A DNA stretch of 5,643 bases from JASHVB01 sp049522565 (GTDB lineage Bacteria; Pseudomonadota; Alphaproteobacteria; Acetobacterales; Acetobacteraceae): NCBI GenBank assembly GCA_049522565.1, contig JBEKNT010000436.1:1-5643 (forward strand), read 5' to 3'. How positions within the stretch are numbered: the stretch's first letter is position 1; the number at the start of each line of letters is the position of its first letter. Shown piece after piece: positions 1 to 5,623 of this stretch. Under the pieces are notes generated by a model, which saw only the letters and a program-made list of their open reading frames with translations, made no database searches and had not been told where the DNA came from. The position numbers were made by a program, and so were the translations under genes.

Positions 1-97
1 GGGCTGGCAGAGTCCCCCCGCCGCACCCCTGCGTATCGGGGCCTCGCGCGGGCGCGGGAGCTGCTCGGGCCGGTGGCGCGGCGCCCGCCACCCCCAA

Positions 98-122
98 TCC
101 CCCACCCTCAAGGGGAGGGGGA
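98..122 (-). terminator. G/C hairpin downstream of the operon, possible terminator
   Basis: 98-103 pairs with 117-122 and 105-107 with 113-115, with one A-A mismatch and a five-base loop. It lies 22 bp after the NUDIX stop. The minus strand continues with TTGGGGG rather than a T-run, so intrinsic termination would be weak. The C-run/G-run pattern also fits another dispersed repeat. The rest of 1-144 shows no gene I can support. Confidence 0.35.
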
Positions 123-144
123 GACTCCATGCCCACGCCCGCGC

Positions 145-579
145 CTACGCCCCCACCAACTCCCGCGCCAGAGCGATCACGCGATACGCTTCGCTCCACA
201 GCGCGTAGTCTTCCAGCCGCGCCAGCGGGGCCCACACCGCTTCCGAAACATCTGTTGCGGCCACCGGCTCGCCGGCTTCCCAGCGCGCGGCGAAGTCCAG
301 GATGGTGTAGTGGAACTGCACGCGGCCGTCGCGATCGCGGCGGATGTTGTCGACATGCGCGGTGAACACCAACGGGCCGACGGTGATGCCGGTCTCTTCC
401 AGCAATTCCCGGCGTCCTGCTTGCTCCGCCGTCTCGCCCACCTCCTGCGCGCCGCCGGGCAGGGTCCAGCTTCCCATGTTCGGCGGTTTGCCGCGGCGCA
501 CCAGCAGCACCGCGTCGTCTTTCAGCACGATGACCCCGATGCCGACGATCGGCCGCGCGGGGTACTCGCGATCGCTCAC
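145..579 (-). CDS. NUDIX hydrolase (MutT/ADP-ribose pyrophosphatase-like), 144 aa
   Basis: NUDIX enzymes hydrolyse nucleoside diphosphates linked to another group (X) in the cytoplasm, using Mg2+ held by the Nudix-box glutamates. The box is complete at residues 43-65: G43, E49, then R57-E58 and E61-E62 in RELLEETGI, matching GX5EX7REUXEEXGU. A GSWTLPGG segment (36-43) leads into it, and strands 10-28 and 86-97 fit the usual alpha/beta/alpha sandwich. At 144 aa it is a full-length single-domain member with no extra substrate-specificity domain, so the substrate (oxidised dNTP, ADP-ribose, nucleotide sugar) cannot be read from sequence. The start is GTG at 579 (VSDREYP). It overlaps the DUF4340 stop in a GTGA and lacks a clear Shine-Dalgarno sequence, which points to translational coupling. 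Frame extension further upstream only reads the DUF4340 tail out of frame. Family certain, substrate unknown. Confidence 0.93.
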   Translation of the reverse strand: MSDREYPARPIVGIGVIVLKDDAVLLVRRGKPPNMGSWTLPGGAQEVGETAEQAGRRELLEETGITVGPLVFTAHVDNIRRDRDGRVQFHYTILDFAARWEAGEPVAATDVSEAVWAPLARLEDYALWSEAYRVIALARELVGA

Positions 580-1784
580 GGCTTGGCCGCCGGGCTGGTC
601 CCGGGGGCCGGACTTGCCCCGGGGATCGCCGGCGCCGCTCCCGGGGCTGGCTCGGCGGGCGTGGTCCCCCCCGCGGGCGCAGATCCAGAGGTCTCGACAG
701 CGGGCGCGGCAGGCTTTTCCGGCGCCGGCGCCTTCAGGTCTTCGAGCGACGGCACCAGCGACTTCTGCTTCCACCCGCCGAGCCGATACGTCCATCCTGC
801 CAGACGCGCCTGCAACCGATCCGCCTCGGCCTTCGCCTTGTCGTCGCCGGTCACGCTGAAGCGGGCCAGCACGTCACGATCGGCGTCCGGCTTTGCCACC
901 GCATCCGGCTTTGCCGCGGCATCCGGCGGCGCGCGGTACACCGACGCGGTTACCGTCAGCCCGTCGGACGTGCTGAATACCGACTTGCCGACCGGGTCTC
1001 CCGGTGGCGCCGCGTCCGCGTGCACGTCCTCGAAGGTGAGAAGTTCCAGCGCGCGCGACACATCCTCCAGCTTGTAGTCGTCGAGCTTCGGGTGGTCCGC
1101 CGGCGCGTTCAGGGCCAGCTTGTCGTTCGTCCGCGCGAATTCCAGCGTCTCATCGCCGTGCGTGACGACCACCTTGGCGACGCGGCTGTGGTCGATATTC
1201 ATGATGTCGCGATCAAGCCAGAGCTGCGGATCGGAGTCCACTTCCAGACTGCCCTCGGCCAGCCAGCTCTGATCCTCGTTCGGGCGGCGGACATACACCT
1301 CCTCCGGCACGTTCCCGCCGGTGCGCACCCGCCGATGGCCGACGATGACCGCCAGGATCGGCTTGCCGGACGCATCCAGCACGCGGACCAGGTTCGCGCT
1401 GGAGTCCTTGCCGTTGGGGTCCTCGACCCCCAGGGTAGCGAATTGCGTCGGGTCCGCGGTGCGTTGCTCGACCAGGCGCAATTCCGTCAACGCGGTGAGC
1501 ATCGACCGCAGCTTGGTCTCCTGCACCGGATAGCCGTCGCGATCCGCCAGGCCCCAATGCACCTGGCCGGCGACCTCGCGCTTCTCGATCACCATCGGCT
1601 TGCCCTGGTGCACCACCTCGATCGTCGTCGCCTGCTGCAAATGCGGCGCCAGATCGGGGAACATCAGCCTGCCGGCATCGGCGGAGCGTTGGTTCGTCGG
1701 CAGCGTATCGATGCCGAAATACCAGCCGCCGGCGATGGCGACAACGCCGAGGATAACGAGGATTATCAGGGTTCGGGGGGTCAT
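576..1784 (-). CDS. DUF4340 domain protein, membrane-anchored, ABC-associated, 402 aa
   Basis: This resembles the DUF4340 family, usually encoded beside GldA/F/G-like ABC genes and of unknown biochemical role. One hydrophobic helix at about residues 5-23 (TLIILVILGVVAIAGGWYF) should anchor it in the inner membrane with the rest periplasmic. The body has repeated beta-rich units. Supporting motifs are the LWLDRDIMNI segment (a W-x-DR-x-hydrophobic motif typical of the family) and the late WTYRLGGWKQKSL segment. Residues 288-300 carry a tandem hexapeptide (DAAAKP, DAVAKP), and residues 352-402 are an Ala/Pro/Gly-rich low-complexity tail, probably a disordered extension. The ATG at 1784 directly precedes the anchor. 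The frame stays open to 1913, but that 43-residue extension is encoded by an inverted repeat and is rejected. No Shine-Dalgarno sequence is visible before the ATG. The stop overlaps the NUDIX start by 4 bp. Family assignment is from remembered motifs. Confidence 0.88.
   Translation of the reverse strand: MTPRTLIILVILGVVAIAGGWYFGIDTLPTNQRSADAGRLMFPDLAPHLQQATTIEVVHQGKPMVIEKREVAGQVHWGLADRDGYPVQETKLRSMLTALTELRLVEQRTADPTQFATLGVEDPNGKDSSANLVRVLDASGKPILAVIVGHRRVRTGGNVPEEVYVRRPNEDQSWLAEGSLEVDSDPQLWLDRDIMNIDHSRVAKVVVTHGDETLEFARTNDKLALNAPADHPKLDDYKLEDVSRALELLTFEDVHADAAPPGDPVGKSVFSTSDGLTVTASVYRAPPDAAAKPDAVAKPDADRDVLARFSVTGDDKAKAEADRLQARLAGWTYRLGGWKQKSLVPSLEDLKAPAPEKPAAPAVETSGSAPAGGTTPAEPAPGAAPAIPGASPAPGTSPAAKP
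887..927 (-). repeat. In-frame 18-bp tandem repeat in DUF4340 gene
   Basis: The unit 887-904 is repeated at 905-922 with 16 of 18 bases identical, and a five-base start of a third unit follows. On the minus strand it encodes DAAAKP-DAVAKP-DAD at residues 288-302. The length fits codon-preserving slippage in a surface linker. Confidence 0.75.
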
Positions 1785-1804
1785 GCGCGCGTTTTCAGAA
1801 GAAG

Positions 1805-1887
1805 TAGATTCACCACAAAGACGCAAAGGCACGAAGGATGAGGGTCGCCAAGGATCTTCGTGCCTTTGCGTCTTGGTGGTGAATCTA
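1805..1887. repeat. Long inverted repeat between gldG-like and DUF4340 genes
   Basis: The arms 1805-1836 and 1856-1887 are reverse complements at 31 of 32 positions (mismatch 1817/1875), with a 19-bp spacer. With a one-base bulge at 1804 the pairing extends outward to about 1797 and 1894, right up to the gldG-like stop. Arm sequence is less GC-rich than its surroundings and has a roughly 9-bp internal rhythm (AAAGACGCA, AAGGCACGA). Translation of either strand gives FTTKTQRHE, a peptide I recall from many spurious hypothetical proteins in unrelated bacteria. This fits a widespread non-coding palindromic element inserted in the operon. No clear target duplication and no T-run downstream are seen, so it is not a classical terminator. 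Confidence 0.9.
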
Positions 1888-1893
1888 TTCTTT

Positions 1894-3810
1894 TCACGCT
1901 CGTGCCCTCGCACGCTGGCGGCGGCGCACCATGCCCAGCACGATTGCCAGGACCGTCAGCACCGCCGGCACCGCCACGATGTCGAACACGCGCAACTCGT
2001 TCTCCAGATGCGAGATGTCGCGGTTCAGGTCGTATTGCACCGTGCGCAGTTTCTGCCGCGTCTCGACGATGTCCTTCCGCGCCGCGTCGATCGCCGCCCG
2101 TTGCTCTGGCGTGATCACCGCCTGCGCGTTGGCCGCTTGCTCCGTGTCGCCGGGACTGCTGCCCTGGCGCAGCGTGCGCAATTGCTTCTGCACGTCGTCC
2201 AGATGCGTTTGCAGGGTTTGCTCGGTCTGGCGGAACCGCGCCTCCGCTTCCGACTGCATGGCGTTCACCAGGGTGAACGGATGGTTGGAATCGCCGCGCG
2301 ACCGCAGGCCGATCAACGCGTCGCCGCCGGCCAGCGTATCCACCAGGTTGGCGACGAACGGACCGTTGTCGCTGAATGGCGTCGCGGTCTGCTGGCCGAA
2401 GAAGTCGGCGATGCGCACCCAGAACCGGTCGGCCAGGATGTCGGAATCGGCCACCACGACGAGGTTCGCCGGTGCGCTGGTCTCGGCGATGTAGGCCGGG
2501 AAATTATCCGGCCGCTTTTCGCCGTTCGGTTCCGGCGGCGGTTCGGTGAAGGCGGAGTGCAACACGCCATGCACACGCGCGGCGATGACGCGCGGGCCGC
2601 CCTCCGGCTTGAAGTCGGCGAGGATCTTCGCCGGGTCGGGCATCTTCACCTTGTCCACCGGAATCAGCCCTGACCGTGGCGACGAGGTCAGCAACGGCGT
2701 GAATTCGATTTTTCCCCCCGGTGCCTTGGCGATGAAGCCGGACGAGGCCACGGTGACCTGTTGCAGATCGGCGGTGGCCGGGTCGTTGTGGTTGATGCCG
2801 TCGCGGATGTTGAACCAGGCGACGTAGTTCACCGCCTGCGCGTTCTGGTCCGAGGGCGCGCGCACCCGCCACGCGCCGGTCAGGTCGCCGACGACCTGGT
2901 TCGGGTCGAACTGGATGCCCCACGCGTCGAACAGCTTCTTCAGGTCGGCATGCGTATCCGTCGGCGGCATGCCGGTCTGGTTCGGCTGCGAGGCCATCGC
3001 CTCGCTCCACGGATCGACCATCACCATCAGCCGGCCGCCGCGCATGACAAACTGGTCGATGGCGTAGAGCGTGTTGTCCGACAGATGCTGCGCCTCGGCG
3101 ACCAGCAGCACCTGGATGTCGGGGTCGATCGCCTGCGCGTCGGTGGCGACGGTCTTCACCGTGTTGGTCTGCCGCAGCAATTCGGTCGAGGCGAAGGGCT
3201 GCCCGCCCTGCTGCCCGTGCGTCATCATCATCAACTGCGGATTGCCATCCATCGGCAGCGACGACATCACGCCGACCACGGGGCGCTTCGGCGTGGAGAG
3301 TTCGTAGATCAGCTTGGTCAGGTCGTATTCCAGGAAGCGCTCGCGCTCCGGCTGGAAGAAGGCGATGGTGCGCTCGTCATCCAGCAGATTGGAACCGGCG
3401 AGGCCGAAATAGACCTGCGTGCCGGCCTGATCGACCGGAACGCCTTGCAGGCCGTAGGCCATGGCGCGGTCTTCGGTGTCGCTGAACGGCTCGGGGTCGA
3501 AGAACTCCAGCTTGATTTTTCCCCCGGCGACGGCGCCGTATTCCTGCAGCATCTCGCGCACGTGGTCGGCATAGGCGCCGTAGACCGGCACGGTGCTGCC
3601 GAGCGTGCGCGAATAGAACAGCCGCAGCGTGATCGGCTCCTGCAAACCTTGCAGGATGTGCCGCGTGCCGGGCGACAGCGTGTAGATGCGGTTCTGCGTC
3701 AGATCGACATGCACATAGGCCAGGCGCGCATCGGCGAACATGTTGATGCCGATGACGATGGCGGCGACCGCGACCACACCGACGATGGAGAACCAGAGAC
3801 GGCGGCGCAT
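1894..3810 (-). CDS. GldG-like ABC transporter auxiliary protein, 638 aa
   Basis: This is a GldG-family (ABC_transp_aux type) protein, the extracytoplasmic partner of GldA/GldF-like ABC systems. In gliding Bacteroidetes the family supports gliding; in proteobacteria its role is unknown. A helix at about 5-25 follows an MRRR start. The family-typical segment DLTQNRIYTLSPGT is at 36-49. A Rossmann-like periplasmic body follows, with VVGVMSSLP near 175-185, GGRLMVMVDPWSEA near 257-270, and ADSDILADRFWVR at 454-466. Residues about 520-606 are rich in charged heptads (coiled coil), broken by a Gly/Ser/Asp loop. A second helix at 608-628 ends in an Arg-rich cytoplasmic tail. The topology is N-in, large periplasmic domain, C-in. 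The ATG at 3810 lies 4 bp after the permease stop. An AAGG stands about 12 nt upstream, inside the permease end, so translation is probably coupled. Length is normal for the family. Confidence 0.93.
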   Translation of the reverse strand: MRRRLWFSIVGVVAVAAIVIGINMFADARLAYVHVDLTQNRIYTLSPGTRHILQGLQEPITLRLFYSRTLGSTVPVYGAYADHVREMLQEYGAVAGGKIKLEFFDPEPFSDTEDRAMAYGLQGVPVDQAGTQVYFGLAGSNLLDDERTIAFFQPERERFLEYDLTKLIYELSTPKRPVVGVMSSLPMDGNPQLMMMTHGQQGGQPFASTELLRQTNTVKTVATDAQAIDPDIQVLLVAEAQHLSDNTLYAIDQFVMRGGRLMVMVDPWSEAMASQPNQTGMPPTDTHADLKKLFDAWGIQFDPNQVVGDLTGAWRVRAPSDQNAQAVNYVAWFNIRDGINHNDPATADLQQVTVASSGFIAKAPGGKIEFTPLLTSSPRSGLIPVDKVKMPDPAKILADFKPEGGPRVIAARVHGVLHSAFTEPPPEPNGEKRPDNFPAYIAETSAPANLVVVADSDILADRFWVRIADFFGQQTATPFSDNGPFVANLVDTLAGGDALIGLRSRGDSNHPFTLVNAMQSEAEARFRQTEQTLQTHLDDVQKQLRTLRQGSSPGDTEQAANAQAVITPEQRAAIDAARKDIVETRQKLRTVQYDLNRDISHLENELRVFDIVAVPAVLTVLAIVLGMVRRRQRARARA

Positions 3811-3814
3811 CGCT

Positions 3815-4546
3815 TCAATCCGCCTTGCGCTGTTCGACCAGCACGGCGTTCAGGTACAGCCAGAAGCCGATGAAGGTCGCGAAAAAGATCAGGTCGCGGA
3901 CGCTGACGACGCCGCGGGTGAAGTCCTGGAAGCGGTCGATCACCGCGACGCGCCGGGCGATGTCGGCCAGCACCGGCGTGTTGCGCGACAGGAAGTCGGT
4001 GACGACGGGATAGGAGGCGACGGCGAACACGAAGCACACGGCGACCGCCAGCACAAAGGCGATCACCTGGTTGCGGGTCAGCGCCGACATCGCCGACCCG
4101 ACCGCGAGGAACGCTCCGGCGACCAGCAGCGAGCCGACATAGCCCGAGGCGATGACGCCGTTGTCGGGGCTGCCGAGGATGTTCACCGTGATGACGAACG
4201 GGAAGGTCAGCAGCAGGGCGATGGCGCAGAACGCCCAGGCGGCGAGGAATTTTCCCAGGACCGCCTGGAATTGCGTCAGTGGCAGGGTGAGCAGGAGTTC
4301 GATGGTGCCGAGGCGGCGTTCTTCGGCCCATAGGCGCATGGTGATGGCGGGGACCAGCAGCAGGAAGACCCAGGGGATGAACGTGAAGAACGGGTTTAGG
4401 TCGGCCTGGCCGCGTTCGAAGAAGCTGCCGAGGTTGAAGGTCAGCGCGCCTTGCAGGACCAGGAAGATCACGATGAACACGGTCGCCACCGGGGTGGCGA
4501 AGTAGGCCGAGAGTTCGCGCCCGGCAATGATGAAGGTGTTGCGCAT
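3815..4546 (-). CDS. ABC-2 type permease, GldF-like, 243 aa
   Basis: This is the membrane subunit of a Gld-type ABC transporter, expected to dimerise and pair with the ATPase encoded upstream. Six hydrophobic helices are visible at about 19-39, 53-72, 100-122, 132-156, 161-180 and 217-237, the standard ABC-2 layout. The diagnostic cytoplasmic stretch PAITMRLWAEERRLGTIELLLTLPLT (66-91) follows helix 2; its E-E-R-x-x-G-T-x-E-L-L core is the usual coupling-helix region of this family. A QAVLGKF segment (94-100) enters helix 3. The chosen ATG at 4546 precedes RNTFIIAGRELSAYFATP, a typical amphipathic N-terminal elbow. It has a GAGG seven bases upstream. The frame continues to 4672, but those 42 residues are Arg/Pro-rich repeat-derived sequence and are rejected. 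The GAGG lies inside a REP-like hairpin, so initiation may be sensitive to RNA folding. Substrate unknown. Confidence 0.93.
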   Translation of the reverse strand: MRNTFIIAGRELSAYFATPVATVFIVIFLVLQGALTFNLGSFFERGQADLNPFFTFIPWVFLLLVPAITMRLWAEERRLGTIELLLTLPLTQFQAVLGKFLAAWAFCAIALLLTFPFVITVNILGSPDNGVIASGYVGSLLVAGAFLAVGSAMSALTRNQVIAFVLAVAVCFVFAVASYPVVTDFLSRNTPVLADIARRVAVIDRFQDFTRGVVSVRDLIFFATFIGFWLYLNAVLVEQRKAD

Positions 4547-4551
4547 CAGTA

Positions 4552-4606
4552 AACCTCGCCCACGAAGTGGGAGAGGTCGCGGCGCGCAGCGACGCGGGTG
4601 AGGGTG
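4552..4606 (-). repeat. REP-like hairpin repeat, copy 1 (55 bp)
   Basis: This copy matches the reverse complement of 4664-4718 at about 44 of 55 positions, by hand alignment without gaps. It contains a hairpin: 4554-4562 pairs with 4568-4576 with one G-A mismatch (4558/4572) and the loop CGAAG, followed by a conserved GAGAGGTCG stretch and a GGGTGAGGGTG end. In the stem, A4562-T4568 corresponds to a G-C pair in copy 2, a compensatory change that supports selection for the fold. It occupies half of the ATPase-permease gap and carries the permease ribosome binding site. Such repeats are common in high-GC alphaproteobacteria; the family name is not known to me. Confidence 0.8.
4554..4557 (-). 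promoter_or_regulatory. Permease ribosome binding site inside a repeat hairpin
   Basis: The minus strand reads GAGG, seven bases before the ATG at 4546. It decides that start over the longer open frame. The same four bases form the outer stem of the repeat hairpin 4554-4576 by pairing with CCTC at 4576-4573, so folding would hide the site. Confidence 0.65.
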
Positions 4607-4655
4607 ATCGGGTCGCCCCGAACCCCTTCCACTGCTCGAAGTATGGCTGTGTGCG

Positions 4656-5447
4656 TCACGTGGCACCCTCACCCTCGCCGCTTCGCGTCTCGACCTCTCC
4701 CGCCGGGCGGGAGAGGTTCGTCAACATTCGGAACACGTCGTCCAGCTTGCCGGACTCGTGCTGCGCCGCCAGAGCGGCCGGCGTGGCGTCCGCCACCACG
4801 CGTCCGGCGGCGATGATCATCGCGCGGGTGCACACCGCATCGACCTCCTCCAGGATATGCGTCGAGATGACGATCGCCTTGTCCGACGCCATGCGCTGGA
4901 TCAGCGTGCGAACCTCGTGCTTCTGGTTGGGATCCAGCCCGTCGGTTGGCTCGTCCAGCACCAGCACCGGCGGATCGTGCAGCAGCGCCTGCGCCAGGCC
5001 GACACGGCGCTTGAAGCCCTTGGACAGCGTCTCCACCGGCTGTAGCCGCACGCCTTCCAACTGCGTCAACTCCAGCGCATGCGCCACGCGGGCATCCAGC
5101 TCGGCGCCGTGATAGCCGCGGATCTTGGCGCAGAAGCGCAGGAAGCCGGTGACCGACATTTCCGGGTAGGTGGGGGCGCCTTCGGGCAGGAACCCCAGCA
5201 TGCGGCGTGCCGCCACGCCGTCGGTCTGCACGTCATGGCCGCAGATGCGCGCGGTGCCCTCGGTGGGGATCATGAAGCCCGCCAGCATGCGCATCGTGGT
5301 GGACTTGCCGGCGCCGTTGGGGCCGAGGAAGCCGAGCACCTCGCCCCGCGCAACCCGGAACGAGACCTGGTCCACCGCGGTGAAGCCGCCGAATCGCTTG
5401 GTCAGGCCGTCGATCTCGATCAGTACAGGCTCTCCACCGCCGGACAC
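4656..5447 (-). CDS. ABC transporter ATP-binding protein, GldA/NosF-like, 263 aa
   Basis: This is the cytoplasmic ATPase that drives the adjacent ABC-2 permease. All nucleotide-binding motifs are present in order: Walker A GPNGAGKST (42-50), Q-loop region GFLPEGAPTYPEMSV (85-99, with Glu89 where many ABC proteins have Gln), signature LSKGFKRRVGLAQAL (141-155), Walker B VLVLDEP with catalytic Glu166, D-loop GLD (170-172), and switch His197 in STHILEEVD. The natural end of the family is near DDVFRMLT (236-243). Residues 244-262 are encoded by a REP-like repeat and give an odd Gly/Glu/Arg-rich tail. The start is GTG at 5447 (VSGGGEPVLIEIDGLTKRFGG), with a strong GGAGG seven bases upstream. The frame extends to 5534, but that extension has no ribosome site and no family match. 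It is the first gene of the operon. Substrate and direction of transport are not determined, though ABC-2 permeases are mostly exporters. Confidence 0.95.
   Translation of the reverse strand: MSGGGEPVLIEIDGLTKRFGGFTAVDQVSFRVARGEVLGFLGPNGAGKSTTMRMLAGFMIPTEGTARICGHDVQTDGVAARRMLGFLPEGAPTYPEMSVTGFLRFCAKIRGYHGAELDARVAHALELTQLEGVRLQPVETLSKGFKRRVGLAQALLHDPPVLVLDEPTDGLDPNQKHEVRTLIQRMASDKAIVISTHILEEVDAVCTRAMIIAAGRVVADATPAALAAQHESGKLDDVFRMLTNLSRPAGEVETRSGEGEGAT
4664..4718 (+). repeat. REP-like hairpin repeat, copy 2, inverted, inside ATPase C-terminus
   Basis: This is the second copy of the 55-bp repeat, in opposite orientation to 4552-4606 and 57 bp away, forming a BIME-like pair. Its hairpin is perfect: 4694-4704 pairs with 4706-4716 around G4705. 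The copy overlaps codons 244-262 of the ATPase, so the repeat is translated and the gene's stop lies just beyond it at 4656. The two copies could also pair with each other in RNA as one long stem with a 57-nt loop. Confidence 0.8.
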
Positions 5448-5453
5448 GCCGCA

Positions 5454-5460
5454 CCCTCCC
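5454..5460 (-). promoter_or_regulatory. Strong ribosome binding site of the ABC ATPase gene
   Basis: The minus strand reads GGGAGGG here. The GGAGG core (5459-5455) is separated by seven bases from the GTG at 5447. It fixes the GTG start against the longer in-frame alternative at 5534. Confidence 0.75.
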
Positions 5461-5481
5461 CCCTCGCTTCGGTTGCGCGCG

Positions 5482-5509
5482 GGAATAGCGCAAAGTGCCG
5501 GCAATGCAA
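5482..5509 (-). promoter_or_regulatory. Weak sigma70-like promoter candidate for the operon
   Basis: On the minus strand TTGCAT (5509-5504) and TATTCC (5487-5482) are separated by 16 bp, 34 bp before the GTG start. Each hexamer matches consensus at only about three positions. It is the best candidate I could find in the 5' region, but a chance match is quite possible. Confidence 0.2.
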
Positions 5510-5555
5510 GCCGGGCACCGGCATCGGGTCGCACGATGACGAAGGCTTAACCGCC

Positions 5556-5594
5556 CGGACAGGAACTTCCTGGCTCCGGACAAAAACTTCCTGG
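5556..5594. repeat. Direct repeat with palindrome upstream of the operon
   Basis: Two 18-bp units, 5556-5573 and 5577-5594, differ at two positions and have a 21-bp period, about two helical turns. The first unit contains the palindrome CAGGAACTTCCTG (5560-5572); in the second the left half is changed to CAAAAA, which breaks the symmetry. It lies 109-147 bp upstream of the ATPase start. It could be a pair of regulator binding sites or a fragment of a dispersed repeat; the sequence alone does not decide. Confidence 0.5.
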
Positions 5595-5623
5595 CCTGGC
5601 TACTGACCCATTGGCAACGCCCA

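Noticed and set aside
1..97. Possible coding segment entering from the left edge
   Set aside because: All three plus-strand frames are open from composition alone, with no motif and no stop near the repeat. The minus strand ATG at about 132 only translates the hairpin repeat.
73..1077. 334-aa plus-strand open frame
   Set aside because: It is antisense to the NUDIX and DUF4340 genes, has a Pro/Arg/Ala/Ser-rich composition with no recognisable motif, and the minus strand has a perfect Nudix box there. It is a high-GC shadow frame.
1785..1913. 43-residue N-terminal extension of DUF4340
   Set aside because: It is encoded by the inverted repeat (FTTKTQRHE peptide), overlaps the gldG-like stop, and would put a charged segment before the membrane anchor.
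1600..2673. 357-aa plus-strand open frame
   Set aside because: It is antisense to the gldG-like and DUF4340 genes, rich in Arg, Val and His, and crosses the inverted repeat. No domain is recognised.
2761..3873. 370-aa plus-strand open frame
   Set aside because: It is antisense to the gldG-like gene, with His/Arg/Val/Asp-rich composition typical of the complement of a high-GC gene.
1785..4655. Both interrupted gene junctions are exactly 109 bp
   Set aside because: The repeats in them are unrelated and differently placed, so the equal length is most simply coincidence.
4547..4672. 42-residue N-terminal extension of the permease
   Set aside because: It is Arg/Pro/His-rich sequence translated from the REP copies and overlaps the ATPase end. 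The ATG at 4546 has a proper ribosome binding site.
5452..5475. Possible third, degenerate REP half-copy supplying the ATPase ribosome site
   Set aside because: CACCCTC and CTTCG blocks resemble copy 2 but only with gaps and without the hairpin half, so similarity from shared base composition cannot be excluded.
5448..5534. 29-residue N-terminal extension of the ATPase
   Set aside because: It has no ribosome site and no similarity to the family N-terminus, while GTG at 5447 has a strong GGAGG.
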